64,000 bases of DNA from Chloroflexi bacterium GWB2_49_20 (GCA_001796335.1 MGMF01000001.1:1-64000); one strand, 5' to 3'. Positions 7,391-17,399 are shown, counted from the stretch's first letter. The notes: generated from the sequence alone by a model not told the origin. Numbers and translations are program-made.

Positions 7391-9547
7391 TTACGGCGTT
7401 GTACCTTGAGCGGCATCCAATGCTTTTTGCTCAAAATATGCATCCATGACCAGCTTTACCATCGGAGCAGCTACACTCCCCCCTTCGCCTCCATTGTAAG
7501 CAAATGCCAGGATCACAATTTCGGGGTCATCAAACGGAGCGTAAGCAACTGTCCAGGCATGCGTGGGCCAATTTTCAAATTTACACTTTCCCTGACTATT
7601 GGCAACATCATCGCAATATTCAGCCGTCCCTGTTTTTCCAGCCACGGCAATTGGATAATCTTTGAAAGAGTAGGTATTATCAAGGGTTCCCGACAAATCC
7701 GTCACAGCTAGTCGCATTCCTTGCTGAACGCTTTGGATTACCCAAGGCTCAATTACTTTCATATCGCCGGTAGTTGTACAATAAGTATTTTGACATCGGA
7801 AATCTTTTATCACCGGGTCAACAGTGACATCCCATTTTAAATTTGGAGTAAAAGGTGATATTTGATAACTGTATTGTTCCTCAGGCTTATCTGATACTGT
7901 TTGCTCGACAGGGTTCCACCACTTTTCGAGAACATTCCCATTTGAATCCTGGATCGAACGGATAATGGTGGGTTGCATCAATTTACCATCATTGGCAATG
8001 GTTGCAGCGGACATCAGTACCTGTAATGGAGTCGCCAATACATATCCCTGACCCACACTGGCGATATAAGTATCACCGGTGGACCAGTTTTCACCCTGAT
8101 AGATACGCTTCCAGGCCGGATCCGGGATCAAACCAGAGGCCTCACCATATAACTCAATACCAGATGGTTGGCCATACCCGATTGCATCTGCATATTGTTG
8201 CAAACGCAAAATACCAAGCCCTTCAGGTACCTCGTTTTGATATCCACCCCCCAATTTATAGAAACACACATTGCTGGAATACGCAATACAATGAAGAAAA
8301 TCTATCTTACCAAACGATTTTGGGTAGATCCAGTCTCGGTATGAACGCTGAAATCCCTTATCGGTGGGAGAAAAACTCTCAGTGATCACTAACTCTCCAG
8401 GAGCTTCGATAATCTGGTCCAAAGAAACTACACCTTCGTTCAAAGCTCCTGAAGCTGTTGATAATTTAAAAGTTGACCCGGGAGGATATTCTGCTGAAAT
8501 GACAGCATTCAACAGCGGATGAGTCGGGTCTTCGCTCAGTTGTTTATAATAATACTCAGGGATAAACCGGGCCAGGCGGTTGTTTTCATAAGAGGGCCAG
8601 GATACCATGGCAAGAATCTCACCAGTTTTGGGGTTCATGGCGACCACGGCACCGGAAGATATTCTTATATATCCGTAATATCGATTATTCCAATAATCGA
8701 TTTCTTCTTCAATGGCAGCCTCAGCTGCTGCCTGAAAACGGGTATCAATTGTAAGAGTGATATTATCACCAGGAACAGGTGCTATTGGAGGTTCCAGGTT
8801 GCTCAATTCCTGTCCAGCCACATCCACTTCAACCACTCGTTTACCAGGAGACCCGATCAGTACATCATTCAGGGATGCTTCAACCCCTGCGTAACCAACT
8901 TTATCAATTTGTGTCGAGAAGCCCAGGGATTTGAACTCAGCTTCCAACCTGGCAGGAATCGGACCCAAAAAACCTACCACATGCGCAGTTAATGAACCGG
9001 TGGGATAATCCCGAATTGGTTCTACTTCCACGCTCACTCCTGGCCAATCCACCAGGCGTTCACGGGCAATTCGAGCTGAATTTTCACTTACATTACATTG
9101 GATCTTTACCGCTTCATAGGGAGCCAGCGAATTTCCCAGCTCCACCAATTGTGTGATCCCGGGACCAGGAACACAGGCTGATACCAGTTTGGCATCCTCT
9201 ACAGTTCCACTATTAACTGGAACTCCTGTAAGATCGGATATTTCCCGATAGATCTGTTGAATATCAGATGAGTCATCAGGAAGATAGGCAGGGGTAATAG
9301 CAATCGCGTAGGAGGCTACATTTCGAGCCAGGACGAAGCCATTGCGATCATAAATGATACCCCGCTGTGGCGCATCACTGATAATCCTCGTGCGGTTATT
9401 GTCAGCATAGGTTAAATAAGTCTCATAGTCCAAGATTTGTAGTCCAAACAAACGGATCACGAAGATAACAAAAACAAGCCCAAAAACAATATAAATTGAC
9501 CACAAACGCCACGGTTGAAATCGAACCAGCGTTGATGATGTGCTCAT
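7391..9547 (-). CDS. mrdA: Penicillin-binding protein 2 (elongation transpeptidase)
   Basis: Cross-links peptidoglycan in the elongasome with RodA. 718 residues from ATG at 9547, which has GAGGTGA upstream; the longer ORF is not needed. One N-terminal membrane helix (about 14-38) is followed by the PBP dimerisation domain (RGIIYDRNGFVLARN near 62) and the transpeptidase domain. Catalytic motifs: SxxK as STFK with Ser358, SxN as SSN near 425, and KTG as GKTGTAEY near 637. The start overlaps the mreD stop as ATGA. Confidence 0.95.
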   Translation of the reverse strand: MSTSSTLVRFQPWRLWSIYIVFGLVFVIFVIRLFGLQILDYETYLTYADNNRTRIISDAPQRGIIYDRNGFVLARNVASYAIAITPAYLPDDSSDIQQIYREISDLTGVPVNSGTVEDAKLVSACVPGPGITQLVELGNSLAPYEAVKIQCNVSENSARIARERLVDWPGVSVEVEPIRDYPTGSLTAHVVGFLGPIPARLEAEFKSLGFSTQIDKVGYAGVEASLNDVLIGSPGKRVVEVDVAGQELSNLEPPIAPVPGDNITLTIDTRFQAAAEAAIEEEIDYWNNRYYGYIRISSGAVVAMNPKTGEILAMVSWPSYENNRLARFIPEYYYKQLSEDPTHPLLNAVISAEYPPGSTFKLSTASGALNEGVVSLDQIIEAPGELVITESFSPTDKGFQRSYRDWIYPKSFGKIDFLHCIAYSSNVCFYKLGGGYQNEVPEGLGILRLQQYADAIGYGQPSGIELYGEASGLIPDPAWKRIYQGENWSTGDTYIASVGQGYVLATPLQVLMSAATIANDGKLMQPTIIRSIQDSNGNVLEKWWNPVEQTVSDKPEEQYSYQISPFTPNLKWDVTVDPVIKDFRCQNTYCTTTGDMKVIEPWVIQSVQQGMRLAVTDLSGTLDNTYSFKDYPIAVAGKTGTAEYCDDVANSQGKCKFENWPTHAWTVAYAPFDDPEIVILAFAYNGGEGGSVAAPMVKLVMDAYFEQKALDAAQGTTP

Positions 9548-10044
9548 ATATTCACCTCTAATGGGTACACCCAATTCGCCAGATCCTTGATCAGGTAATA
9601 AACAGGTATCACCAACAACCAATTAAGCAAAGTAGAAGGCAATACAATCAAGCTTATAACATCTCCAAATTGGAAAGAACTACCAGTAAGGATCAGGTAT
9701 CCAAAGGTTAATAGGTGCATGCCAAACGTACCAATAAATATAACTACGAAAGTCGCAAGGAGTGGAGCCTGCCAAACCCTACGGTGCATCAAGCGACCTG
9801 CCCCTACTACCAAGAGATAGCCTGCCAATGGAATATACCAGGGTAATCCCGATACATAGCCAACCATTAAACCCGCCGTCACCGCCCAATACCAGGATGT
9901 TTTTACCCGATCCTGAAGAGACCAGGTTACCAGGATCGCCATTATCAAATCCGCACCCCCGGAGAGCAGATTGATCCAGCTTATGATCCCGGTTTGAATC
10001 ATTAGAGCTATTCCCAACACAGGTAAAGCTAAAAAAATTGACAT
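9544..10044 (-). CDS. mreD: MreD, rod shape-determining membrane protein
   Basis: 166 residues, strongly hydrophobic with about five membrane helices, the usual MreD size. Assignment depends on both this profile and its place between mreC and mrdA. I chose ATG at 10044 because the first helix begins there; a GTG at 10107 would add 21 polar residues but would start inside a GC-rich hairpin. The stop overlaps the mrdA start by 4 bases (ATGA). Confidence 0.85.
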   Translation of the reverse strand: MSIFLALPVLGIALMIQTGIISWINLLSGGADLIMAILVTWSLQDRVKTSWYWAVTAGLMVGYVSGLPWYIPLAGYLLVVGAGRLMHRRVWQAPLLATFVVIFIGTFGMHLLTFGYLILTGSSFQFGDVISLIVLPSTLLNWLLVIPVYYLIKDLANWVYPLEVNI

Positions 10045-10075
10045 AATGCGTATTTTCTCATTAAGGAAGGGTAAG

Positions 10076-10116
10076 GCGGGGTGCTTACGGGCAATTTCAC
10101 TGCCCACACGCCCCGC
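10076..10116 (-). repeat. GC-rich nested hairpin between mreC and mreD
   Basis: GCGGGG (10076-10081) pairs with CCCCGC (10111-10116), and inside it GGGCA (10089-10093) pairs with TGCCC (10101-10105). There is no T-run, so it is more likely an mRNA stability or translation control element than a terminator. Confidence 0.5.
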
Positions 10117-10149
10117 TCCCCTGGTTTATTAAGATCATACCATAATACG

Positions 10150-10995
10150 TTAAGGGTTCGGCGTGGGAAGCAGAGGTGTGATATCAACAGGCTGAAAATT
10201 TATAATAATCAGGACAAACTCAACCCGGGAAAAATCCACTATCGGCTGAACAGATGCCGTCTGAAACAACTCATATTCACGGTTGCTTACGCTTACGACC
10301 TGTCCAATCAGGATATTGGGAGGGTAATCGCCTCCCAATCCGGAAGTTAAGATCACATCATTTGGCTCAACTTTTACATCATGCGAGATCATCCCTAACG
10401 AAAGGTCGCCTGTGATCGAACCGTTAAGAATGGCTTCCGTTTTGGAGTTTTTTAGGCGGATATTGACTGCGGAAATTTGATCTGTGATCAGTTGCACCCT
10501 GGCTGCCTCTGAAACAACCGCTTCAACCCGTCCAACCAGTCCCTGTTGAGTAACCACTGGCATACCACGCACGATTCCTTCGTTTGAACCAACATTAATG
10601 ATCACGTATCTAAGGAAAGGGCTTGGGTCACGCCCAATTACAGCGGCTGCTTTATAGGTATTTTCTGGGTTGGTGCGCGCGAAATCCACAAGGGCAGAAA
10701 GAATTTCCGTTTGGGTAACTTGTTGCTGAAGGTCAATGATCTGGGTTTGAAGTCGCGCTACATCCGCTTCCAATTCAATATTTCTCTGCCGAAGTGAAGC
10801 CATGTCACGAGGCGCGGTAAAAAAATCTGATATTGCCAGGAACCGGCTCGATATCCAGGTCTGGGATCCAACTGTTATCTGCCCAAACCAATTGGTGATA
10901 CTTCCAAAGTAACCACCCAGTGCGAGCATTACAAAACCGACCACAACTAAAATGATGAAGGCCGTTTGCAATGACCGGGGAAATGTTGATTTCAT
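10150..10995 (-). CDS. mreC: MreC, rod shape-determining protein
   Basis: Bitopic scaffold linking MreB to PBP2. 281 residues. An N-terminal membrane helix (about 9-31) is followed by a coiled coil (about 60-95, rich in L, E and Q) and the MreC beta-domain with GRDPSPFLRYVIINVGSNEGI and DVILTSGLGGDYPPNILIG. It lies between mreB (61 bases upstream) and mreD. The ribosome binding site is weak. Confidence 0.94.
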   Translation of the reverse strand: MKSTFPRSLQTAFIILVVVGFVMLALGGYFGSITNWFGQITVGSQTWISSRFLAISDFFTAPRDMASLRQRNIELEADVARLQTQIIDLQQQVTQTEILSALVDFARTNPENTYKAAAVIGRDPSPFLRYVIINVGSNEGIVRGMPVVTQQGLVGRVEAVVSEAARVQLITDQISAVNIRLKNSKTEAILNGSITGDLSLGMISHDVKVEPNDVILTSGLGGDYPPNILIGQVVSVSNREYELFQTASVQPIVDFSRVEFVLIIINFQPVDITPLLPTPNP

Positions 10996-11056
10996 ATCAC
11001 AAGGATTTTCGTATTCACTAATTCCAAATCACTAAAGAAAGGTAAATTATCGATTA

Positions 11057-12106
11057 CTACCTTTCAAGACCAACCAGGAACCGGGAGCTATTTTGAAAAT
11101 CATCCAGAATAATTCCAGTACCGCGCACAACGCAGGTAAGAGGGTCTTCTGCCACCCAAACACGCAAGTTAAGCTCTTCTGCCAACCGCTCAGCGAGCCC
11201 TTGCAATAACGCACCCCCACCAGCCAGGCAGATGCCCATTTCCATCAGGTCTGCAATGATTTCAGGGGGTGCTTCGTCCAGGGTATCTTTAACTGTATCA
11301 ACGATCACCTGTATAGAACCTGTCAGGGCTTCGCGCATCTCCACAGAAGAAACAATGACTGATTCTGGCAAACCGGTTACCAGATTGCGTCCACGAACTT
11401 CAGTGGTTTTTTCCACAGGTAACTGAAAAGCAGATCCAATATTCCATTTGATATGTTCTGCGATCCTTTCGCCCACCAAAAGATTATATTTATTGCGAAT
11501 ATATTGCACAATATCCTGATCCATCTCATCTCCGGCTACACGCAATGACCGGGATACAACCACCCTACCCATGGATATCACCGCCACCTCAGTAGTTCCC
11601 CCGCCGATATCAACGACCATCGTGCCGCGCACTTCATTAACCGGTAAACCAGCCCCCAATGCAGCTGCAATAGGTTCTTCAATCAGGTACGTGTCCCGGG
11701 CGCCTGCAGACATGGAAGCATCATATACAGCCCGTTTCTCCACCTGGGTCACTCCCGATGGAATTCCAATCACCACTCGGGGACGAGGCAATGGAACAAT
11801 GGTTTGCTCGTGAACTTTTCCAATAAAATACTCCAGCATGGCTTCGGTAATCTCAAATTCTGAGATAACGCCATCCCGTATCGGTCTGACAACCATGAGA
11901 GAACCAGATGTCCGACCAGCCATTTCTTTAGCTTCAAGGCCAATAGCAAGGGGGGCGCGCGAACGTTTATCAATTGCAACCCAGGAAGGTTCATTGATAA
12001 CAATCCCTTTGCCACGCACATACACCAGGGTATTTGCGGTACCCAAGTCAATACCAATATCCAAAGAGAAAAGGCCAAGAAGCCAGTTAATTGGATTAAA
12101 TGCCAA
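11057..12106 (-). CDS. mreB: MreB, actin-like cell shape protein
   Basis: Forms membrane-bound filaments that direct wall synthesis. 349 residues. Actin-fold phosphate loops are visible: DIGIDLGTANTLVYVRGKG near residue 16 and VVDIGGGTTEVAVIS near 165, with the adenosine motif AGGGALLQGL near 295. The start codon is TTG at 12106, supported by AGGAG six bases upstream; no ATG is nearby. It is the first gene of the shape/division operon. Confidence 0.96.
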   Translation of the reverse strand: MAFNPINWLLGLFSLDIGIDLGTANTLVYVRGKGIVINEPSWVAIDKRSRAPLAIGLEAKEMAGRTSGSLMVVRPIRDGVISEFEITEAMLEYFIGKVHEQTIVPLPRPRVVIGIPSGVTQVEKRAVYDASMSAGARDTYLIEEPIAAALGAGLPVNEVRGTMVVDIGGGTTEVAVISMGRVVVSRSLRVAGDEMDQDIVQYIRNKYNLLVGERIAEHIKWNIGSAFQLPVEKTTEVRGRNLVTGLPESVIVSSVEMREALTGSIQVIVDTVKDTLDEAPPEIIADLMEMGICLAGGGALLQGLAERLAEELNLRVWVAEDPLTCVVRGTGIILDDFQNSSRFLVGLER

Positions 12107-12138
12107 GTATAACTCCTAGAGAGAAATTTAACAGAATC

Positions 12139-12144
12139 ATTATA
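12139..12144 (-). promoter_or_regulatory. Probable -10 box for mreB
   Basis: TATAAT on the minus strand, 33 bases before the mreB TTG and just after the stop of the upstream phosphatase gene. No clear -35 element. It would give a leader of about 26 nt that contains the AGGAG site. Confidence 0.5.
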
Positions 12145-12153
12145 CCATCCTTC

Positions 12154-15100
12154 TTATTGAAGCCTTTGTAACACCAGCATGGTCAGATCGTCGATCGGGA
12201 GATTTGTTCCCATAAAATCGAATACCGATGCCTCGATTGCTTTCACAATATCTTCAGCAGAAGATTGGTGGTGCTCTTTAAATACCCTCTGTAATCTATC
12301 ATCACCGAACAGATCCTCATGCCGTGAAACTGCCTCTGTCAAACCATCCGTATACAATAGAAGACTGTCACCGGCATTGAGGTGAACCAGGCGTTCCTCA
12401 ATACGTGTATTTTCCACAATTCCAAGCGCCATGCCGGTACGATTCAAATTTTCGATCTTCTGGTCCTCATTGCTAATTATGAATGGAGGGTTATGACCTG
12501 CGTTGGCGTAAGTTAATTCGCCGGTCTTTAACGACAAAACCGCATAGACAGTTGTTACAAACATGCCTTGTTGGTTTTCAGGAATGAGCAGGTTATTTAT
12601 TCGTTCCAACACTTCGGCAGGTGATGAAATTTCCAAAATGACTGCCCGCAATAGGGTGCGGGTCACAGCCATGAATAAAGCAGCCGGAATGCCTTTATCC
12701 GAAACATCAGCAATAATCAACCCCAATTTGCCACCAGGCAATAGGAAAACATCATAAAAATCACCCCCCACCTGCCGGGCAGGTCGCCAATAGGCAGCCA
12801 AACCCCAATTCTCAAACTTGGGCAATTGTTCAGGCAAAAATGTCTGCTGTATCTGGCGGGCAAGATGAAATTCATAATCAAGCCTTTCCCGGGCAACCGT
12901 CTCCAATTGGAGCTGTTCATTTAGGATGCTCATTGCCAATTGCTGGGCAATACCACTGATTATTTCGATCCTTTTTTGTCTAAAGCGGCGCGCCTCGGAA
13001 GTTTCTTCAACAACCATGACACCAAAAAATTCAGCTTTGATCATCAATGGAAAACCGATCAATAGCTTCTCACCCATTTCCATTGCATAGAAAGAATCTT
13101 CCTTGGATAAGGCTAGATCCGGGCAAAGCCAAGCTTCAGGATTATTTGATTTCAATGACCCAACTACAAGCCGGTTGCATTCACGCACTGTATCCAAAAG
13201 GGGATATTCGCCGGTAGAGAAACTCTTACCGGTAATGGTTTTGTGTATATCATCTGCCATTCCATAAGCGTGGGAAGGCAGGAATATCCCATCTTGATAT
13301 AAATAAATGGCACAAGATTCCACACCCACCAGGATTGGCGTAACGCGCGCAATGGAAGCCAGCAAATCATCCAGGTTATCAGCATTGGCTACCGTTTGAG
13401 CTACCTGCAGTAAAGCGGCAGATGCATAAGCTTGCTCTTGTGCCGCATCAAATAACCTTGCATTTTCAATTGCAACTGCCGCATAACCGGCAAATGTGGA
13501 TGTTATGGCTTGCGCTTCGTGACCATATCTTCCCGAAGTTGGATGGGCAAGCGTCAATACACCCAACGGTTGGTTCCCTATCTGTAATCGTGCCGCGATG
13601 GATGAATAATCAGCAGAATAACCCTTGGCCGCCCCACTCGGACCGATTGGATCGATGGGCTTTCGAATAATCGGCAAATCGGAATTCAGGGCTTCCGCTA
13701 GAAAATTGGATGATTCTGGCCAATCTTTCCTGGCTAGTTCCACATCAATTGGATCAGCACCTCGAATGTGACCCAGGTATATATCATTGCCGTCCAACAA
13801 AAATATAGCCGAAACCTCACAAGGCAGGTCTTTTTCCAACTCTCCCAGGATGGTATCCAAAACATCATCCACACTGACATTCGCTGAGAGTGATCCGGCC
13901 ACTTCACGCAAGCTGTCTGCAATCTGCCTGCGCCATTTTTCGGATTGATAAAGATCAGCATTGTGGATGGCAGCAGCAATATTGTCTGCCAGGGCTTCAC
14001 ATATGAATCTGTCTCCATCCGTGAAGACATTAGTCTTCTCTGTTTGAATATCCAAAACACCCACCACCTGACCATCATAGATCAGAGGTACCACCAACTC
14101 GGCACGCGTATTCTCAGGTGGCAGTGCAGAGGGCTTGAAACGTGGCTCAATTGAGACATCATTTGCCACAACAGTTTGACCATGTGAAGCAACCCATGGT
14201 ATTAAACCAAAGGGGCTGTCCAAGTCCAGGCTGTAACCCTCAAGGGCGGATGCGCGCCAACCGCTTCCAGCTTCATGGTAAATACGACGCCGATTGGGAT
14301 GAACACTGAAGAGATGAACATGGGGATAACCCAGACGTTCCTGGATCAGGGCAGCTACTTTTCGGAGCAGGTCATCAAGGTCGAGGATGGAGGTAATGTC
14401 CCGGCTGACTTCAGCCACCAGCGCCAGATGTTGAGCACGCTTCTGTAAATCCCCATAAAGATGCGCTCCTTCAACTGCGATGGAAATGTTGGCTGCCAGG
14501 GCTCGCAGAACCAGCAAATCGTTGGGATGAAAAGCTGCTGCCTCATTGCTTTGAATATCCAGAACACCCAATATTTTATCTTCTATTTTGAGAGGCAATA
14601 CAACTTCAGACATGGTCTCTGGTAGACTTGCAACGAATTTAAAACGCGGTTCCTCCTGGATATCGTTGCTGACAATTTCTTCACCGGTTAATGCCACCAA
14701 CCCGATCAAGCCCTGCCCAACCTCCACTTCCAATATCGGGGAGAGTCGGCGCTTTCCTTTAAATCCAACCGGACCAGCAGATGAACGAAATTTAAGGATT
14801 TTCTGTGCCGGTTCGAGAGTAAAGATGGCAACGTAATAATACTGGAAGGTTTTCTGGATCAACTGGGTTAAACGGCGTATCAATTCGTCCAGGTCTAGAA
14901 TATCGACGATTTGGGCACTCACCTTGCGTACCAGGTTCAGTTGTTCAATCCGCCATTGTTCTACCGCAATATGATGCGTATTGGTTATCGCCAGTGCAAT
15001 ATGTGCCGCCATTCCCCGGAATATTTCAATCTCATCTTCATTAAAAGGGGTTTCGCTTGGACGGCTGATTTGCATAACCCCTAAAACTGTATCCTTGCTG

Positions 15101-15399
15101 ATGATTGGTATCGCCAACCGATGTTCCTGGATGGAAGTCTGAACGAGTTCACCAGTGCTTTTTGCCTGGTCCATTTCCGCTGTGGGTATATCCGACGTGT
15201 TTATGGGTTGATATTGGCGTCCAGGAAGTCGTAACAAGTTTTCATTTACCCATACTTCATTTTGGCCCCCGAACAAGCCCTGTAATGCTGAAATGATCAT
15301 GTCACGCTGAGCTGCCAGATTGTTCATTTCCAGTAATTGCGAACCCAGAACAACTACTTGGTTCCAACTGGATTTTTTGGGCAGATTGGATTTTTTCAT
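12154..15399 (-). CDS. Five-GAF-domain PP2C/SpoIIE phosphatase (RsbU-type)
   Basis: Likely dephosphorylates the STAS antagonist encoded upstream in a partner-switching pathway. 1081 residues. Five GAF-like sensor modules can be traced at about 15-150, 160-310, 325-480, 495-650 and 660-815, each ending in a helix such as ANISIAVEGAHLY or AAVAIENARLF. A linker helix leads to the SpoIIE phosphatase domain (about 830-1081) with RPARQVGGDFYDVF, IADVSDKGIPAALFMA and LLLYTDGLTEA, which carry the metal-binding Asp residues. No membrane helix, so it is cytoplasmic. ATG follows the rsbW-like stop by 1 base. Confidence 0.93.
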   Translation of the reverse strand: MKKSNLPKKSSWNQVVVLGSQLLEMNNLAAQRDMIISALQGLFGGQNEVWVNENLLRLPGRQYQPINTSDIPTAEMDQAKSTGELVQTSIQEHRLAIPIISKDTVLGVMQISRPSETPFNEDEIEIFRGMAAHIALAITNTHHIAVEQWRIEQLNLVRKVSAQIVDILDLDELIRRLTQLIQKTFQYYYVAIFTLEPAQKILKFRSSAGPVGFKGKRRLSPILEVEVGQGLIGLVALTGEEIVSNDIQEEPRFKFVASLPETMSEVVLPLKIEDKILGVLDIQSNEAAAFHPNDLLVLRALAANISIAVEGAHLYGDLQKRAQHLALVAEVSRDITSILDLDDLLRKVAALIQERLGYPHVHLFSVHPNRRRIYHEAGSGWRASALEGYSLDLDSPFGLIPWVASHGQTVVANDVSIEPRFKPSALPPENTRAELVVPLIYDGQVVGVLDIQTEKTNVFTDGDRFICEALADNIAAAIHNADLYQSEKWRRQIADSLREVAGSLSANVSVDDVLDTILGELEKDLPCEVSAIFLLDGNDIYLGHIRGADPIDVELARKDWPESSNFLAEALNSDLPIIRKPIDPIGPSGAAKGYSADYSSIAARLQIGNQPLGVLTLAHPTSGRYGHEAQAITSTFAGYAAVAIENARLFDAAQEQAYASAALLQVAQTVANADNLDDLLASIARVTPILVGVESCAIYLYQDGIFLPSHAYGMADDIHKTITGKSFSTGEYPLLDTVRECNRLVVGSLKSNNPEAWLCPDLALSKEDSFYAMEMGEKLLIGFPLMIKAEFFGVMVVEETSEARRFRQKRIEIISGIAQQLAMSILNEQLQLETVARERLDYEFHLARQIQQTFLPEQLPKFENWGLAAYWRPARQVGGDFYDVFLLPGGKLGLIIADVSDKGIPAALFMAVTRTLLRAVILEISSPAEVLERINNLLIPENQQGMFVTTVYAVLSLKTGELTYANAGHNPPFIISNEDQKIENLNRTGMALGIVENTRIEERLVHLNAGDSLLLYTDGLTEAVSRHEDLFGDDRLQRVFKEHHQSSAEDIVKAIEASVFDFMGTNLPIDDLTMLVLQRLQ

Positions 15400-15400
15400 C

Positions 15401-15814
15401 TTACCCCATTAAGTGTTTCTTTAAAGTCAGGACATTACCTGCCTCACCCAGGGATTCATAATGGACTTCGTCCATCAAATGACGAATCAAGTAAATACCA
15501 AGACCTCCAATGTGCCTCTCATTCAGTTCTCCAGTCAAAATAGGTTCGGGAACTGAGGCAGGGTCAAAACAGCAGCCATGATCCCGAAAGATGATTACCA
15601 GGTTTTTTCCATCCTGGCTGCAGGTACATTCTATTTCCCCATCATCAACTGCATTGTAGGCATATTCAATAATATTTGAACAGGCTTCATCTGCAGCAAG
15701 CTGCACGGAATAAATACCTGCTTCATCAAATCCCGCATCTTTTGCCGCCTGGGCAACATATTCACGGATCGCATCCAGGTTTTCATATTTAGCTTGAAAG
15801 ATGGCTGTACGCAT
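15401..15814 (-). CDS. RsbW-like anti-sigma factor kinase (HATPase)
   Basis: Predicted Ser/Thr kinase of the GHKL ATPase fold that phosphorylates the STAS partner and binds a sigma factor or other target. 137 residues. N-box DEACSNIIEYAY is at about 49-60, G1 box FRDHGCCFDP near 83, and G2-like GGLGIYLIRHLMDEVHY near 110. An in-frame ATG at 15835 would add 7 residues; neither start has a clear ribosome binding site. It sits between the STAS gene (73 bases upstream) and the phosphatase (1 base downstream). No sigma factor gene is near. Confidence 0.9.
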   Translation of the reverse strand: MRTAIFQAKYENLDAIREYVAQAAKDAGFDEAGIYSVQLAADEACSNIIEYAYNAVDDGEIECTCSQDGKNLVIIFRDHGCCFDPASVPEPILTGELNERHIGGLGIYLIRHLMDEVHYESLGEAGNVLTLKKHLMG

Positions 15815-15887
15815 GTTTATAAAGGGAAACCGCATCCAACTTGATGGGCAGGGGCGGCTCCATTAGGTCAAGAATCAAATCTGATGG

Positions 15888-16223
15888 CTAAAAATTTCCA
15901 ACTGCGGAAGTAAGATCAGCGAAGCTTTTAAATAGCGGAGTGAATCCGGTAAGGTCAAGGGCTTCCTGGGTTCTTTTTGGAAGGCTTGCCAGTACAATCT
16001 CTCCACGATTATAACGTTTACAATTACGCTGCCCCATCAACATGGTTCGGAAACCTGCACTGGACATAAACTCCAATCCACTCAGATCAAGCACAATCTT
16101 GTATCGACCTGCATTATTTATGGATTCTATTGCTTCTCCCAATCGGGGGGCAGTATAGCTATCAATGCGCCCTTTGACACTGATCAGATCGCAATGTTTG
16201 TACTGCTGGGTTGTTATTTCCAT
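15888..16223 (-). CDS. STAS-domain anti-anti-sigma factor (RsbV-type)
   Basis: Small cytoplasmic switch protein. 111 residues, typical. The STAS fold is visible, with LDLSGLEFMSSAGFRTML near residues 46-63; the Ser pair before AGFR is the phosphorylation site region of this family. ATG is preceded by GGAGG. It is the first gene of the three-gene switch operon (STAS, kinase, phosphatase). Confidence 0.93.
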   Translation of the reverse strand: MEITTQQYKHCDLISVKGRIDSYTAPRLGEAIESINNAGRYKIVLDLSGLEFMSSAGFRTMLMGQRNCKRYNRGEIVLASLPKRTQEALDLTGFTPLFKSFADLTSAVGNF

Positions 16224-16385
16224 ATATGCCTCCGTTACGACATGGATAGATACTTATGTAACAACATCCCTGTTTAGAGTATCCGTGGTTTTTTCATATA
16301 TTTTTCAGATGGATGCAAGTTGGAATTATATCACGACCCATACACAATCATTTTTTCAGTACGCGTGCCCCAATTTTAAGTCGGA

Positions 16386-17336
16386 TCAATAGTCTTGCTC
16401 AAAATCCACAATGTGGTACAAAGGCAGATTTTGGCGAAAGCGATGGTAATTCTCAGAGAATAAAGCTGCCAGATCGCTGGGAATGCTTGGTGCGGCGGTA
16501 TGCGAGGTTATGAGTAAATTGGGGGTATTCCAAAATATATGCTCTTGAGGCAAAGGTTCCTTTTCAAATACGTCCAGAACTGCCCCGGCAATTTGACCTG
16601 TGGTCAAAGCTGCAGCCAGAGCAGGTTCATCCAGCGTACTACCGCGGCCGACATTGATAACAATGGCATGAGGAGGAAGCCAGGCCAACATTTTGGAATC
16701 GACCAAATGCCTGGTTCCGGATGTATTTGGCAAGCTGTTCACCATATAATCCAACCCGCGTGTAAAAGCCTGTAATTCTGCAGCATGGTAATACTGATCT
16801 ACATCCCGGCAGGATTTACTTAAGCGCGTGTAGCCTCGCACTTGCATGCCAAAGTGCTTGGCAGTGTAAGCCAGGTGAGCACCGATGGAACCAACACCAA
16901 GCAAACCGATGGTTTTGCCTCGCAGTGTTCCGGTAATGGATGCGTCCCAGGTATGCTCATGTTGAGATTGGTAACGTTGAATTATGCGCCTTTCGTTTAG
17001 CAGAAGATATGCAAAGACATATTCGGACATCAGTGGGCCAAAAACAACCCGGGCATTGGTGAGCTGGTAATCCCGCCGTAGACCAGGCTTGAGCAAAGGC
17101 TCAACACCCGCCCAGGTGGTCTGAACCCAACGCAGGTCTGGAAGTTGATCCAGGATTGCGCTGATCAGGGTGGTATCTCCAAGAAGAATATCACATGCCG
17201 TTCTTGAATCAATCTGGCTGGGGTGTGTGGCTGCAGCAAGGACGTTAAGATCAGGCAACGTTTCCGCCTCGATCAACCTTTGGTATTCTTTAGCATTTTT
17301 GGAGAGAATAATCAGGTTGTGCAAAATTGGAACCAC
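16386..17336 (-). CDS. D-2-hydroxyacid dehydrogenase
   Basis: NAD-dependent reduction or oxidation of a 2-keto/2-hydroxy acid; substrate unknown. 316 residues. The Rossmann motif GLLGVGSIGAHLA is near residue 145, and the catalytic Arg (NVGRGSTLDE), Glu (DVFEKEPLP) and His (ITSHTAAPS) follow in order. The GTG at 17336 is the longest start; a TTG at 17324 has AGGTGG at better spacing and may be the true one. It lies downstream of the aminotransferase, separated by 157 bases that hold paired palindromes. Confidence 0.9.
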   Translation of the reverse strand: MVPILHNLIILSKNAKEYQRLIEAETLPDLNVLAAATHPSQIDSRTACDILLGDTTLISAILDQLPDLRWVQTTWAGVEPLLKPGLRRDYQLTNARVVFGPLMSEYVFAYLLLNERRIIQRYQSQHEHTWDASITGTLRGKTIGLLGVGSIGAHLAYTAKHFGMQVRGYTRLSKSCRDVDQYYHAAELQAFTRGLDYMVNSLPNTSGTRHLVDSKMLAWLPPHAIVINVGRGSTLDEPALAAALTTGQIAGAVLDVFEKEPLPQEHIFWNTPNLLITSHTAAPSIPSDLAALFSENYHRFRQNLPLYHIVDFEQDY

Positions 17337-17399
17337 CTTTTAAGGAGAAGAATTTCAGCCACCCAATAATTTGACAGGCATGGAAGGAATAGTACACGG

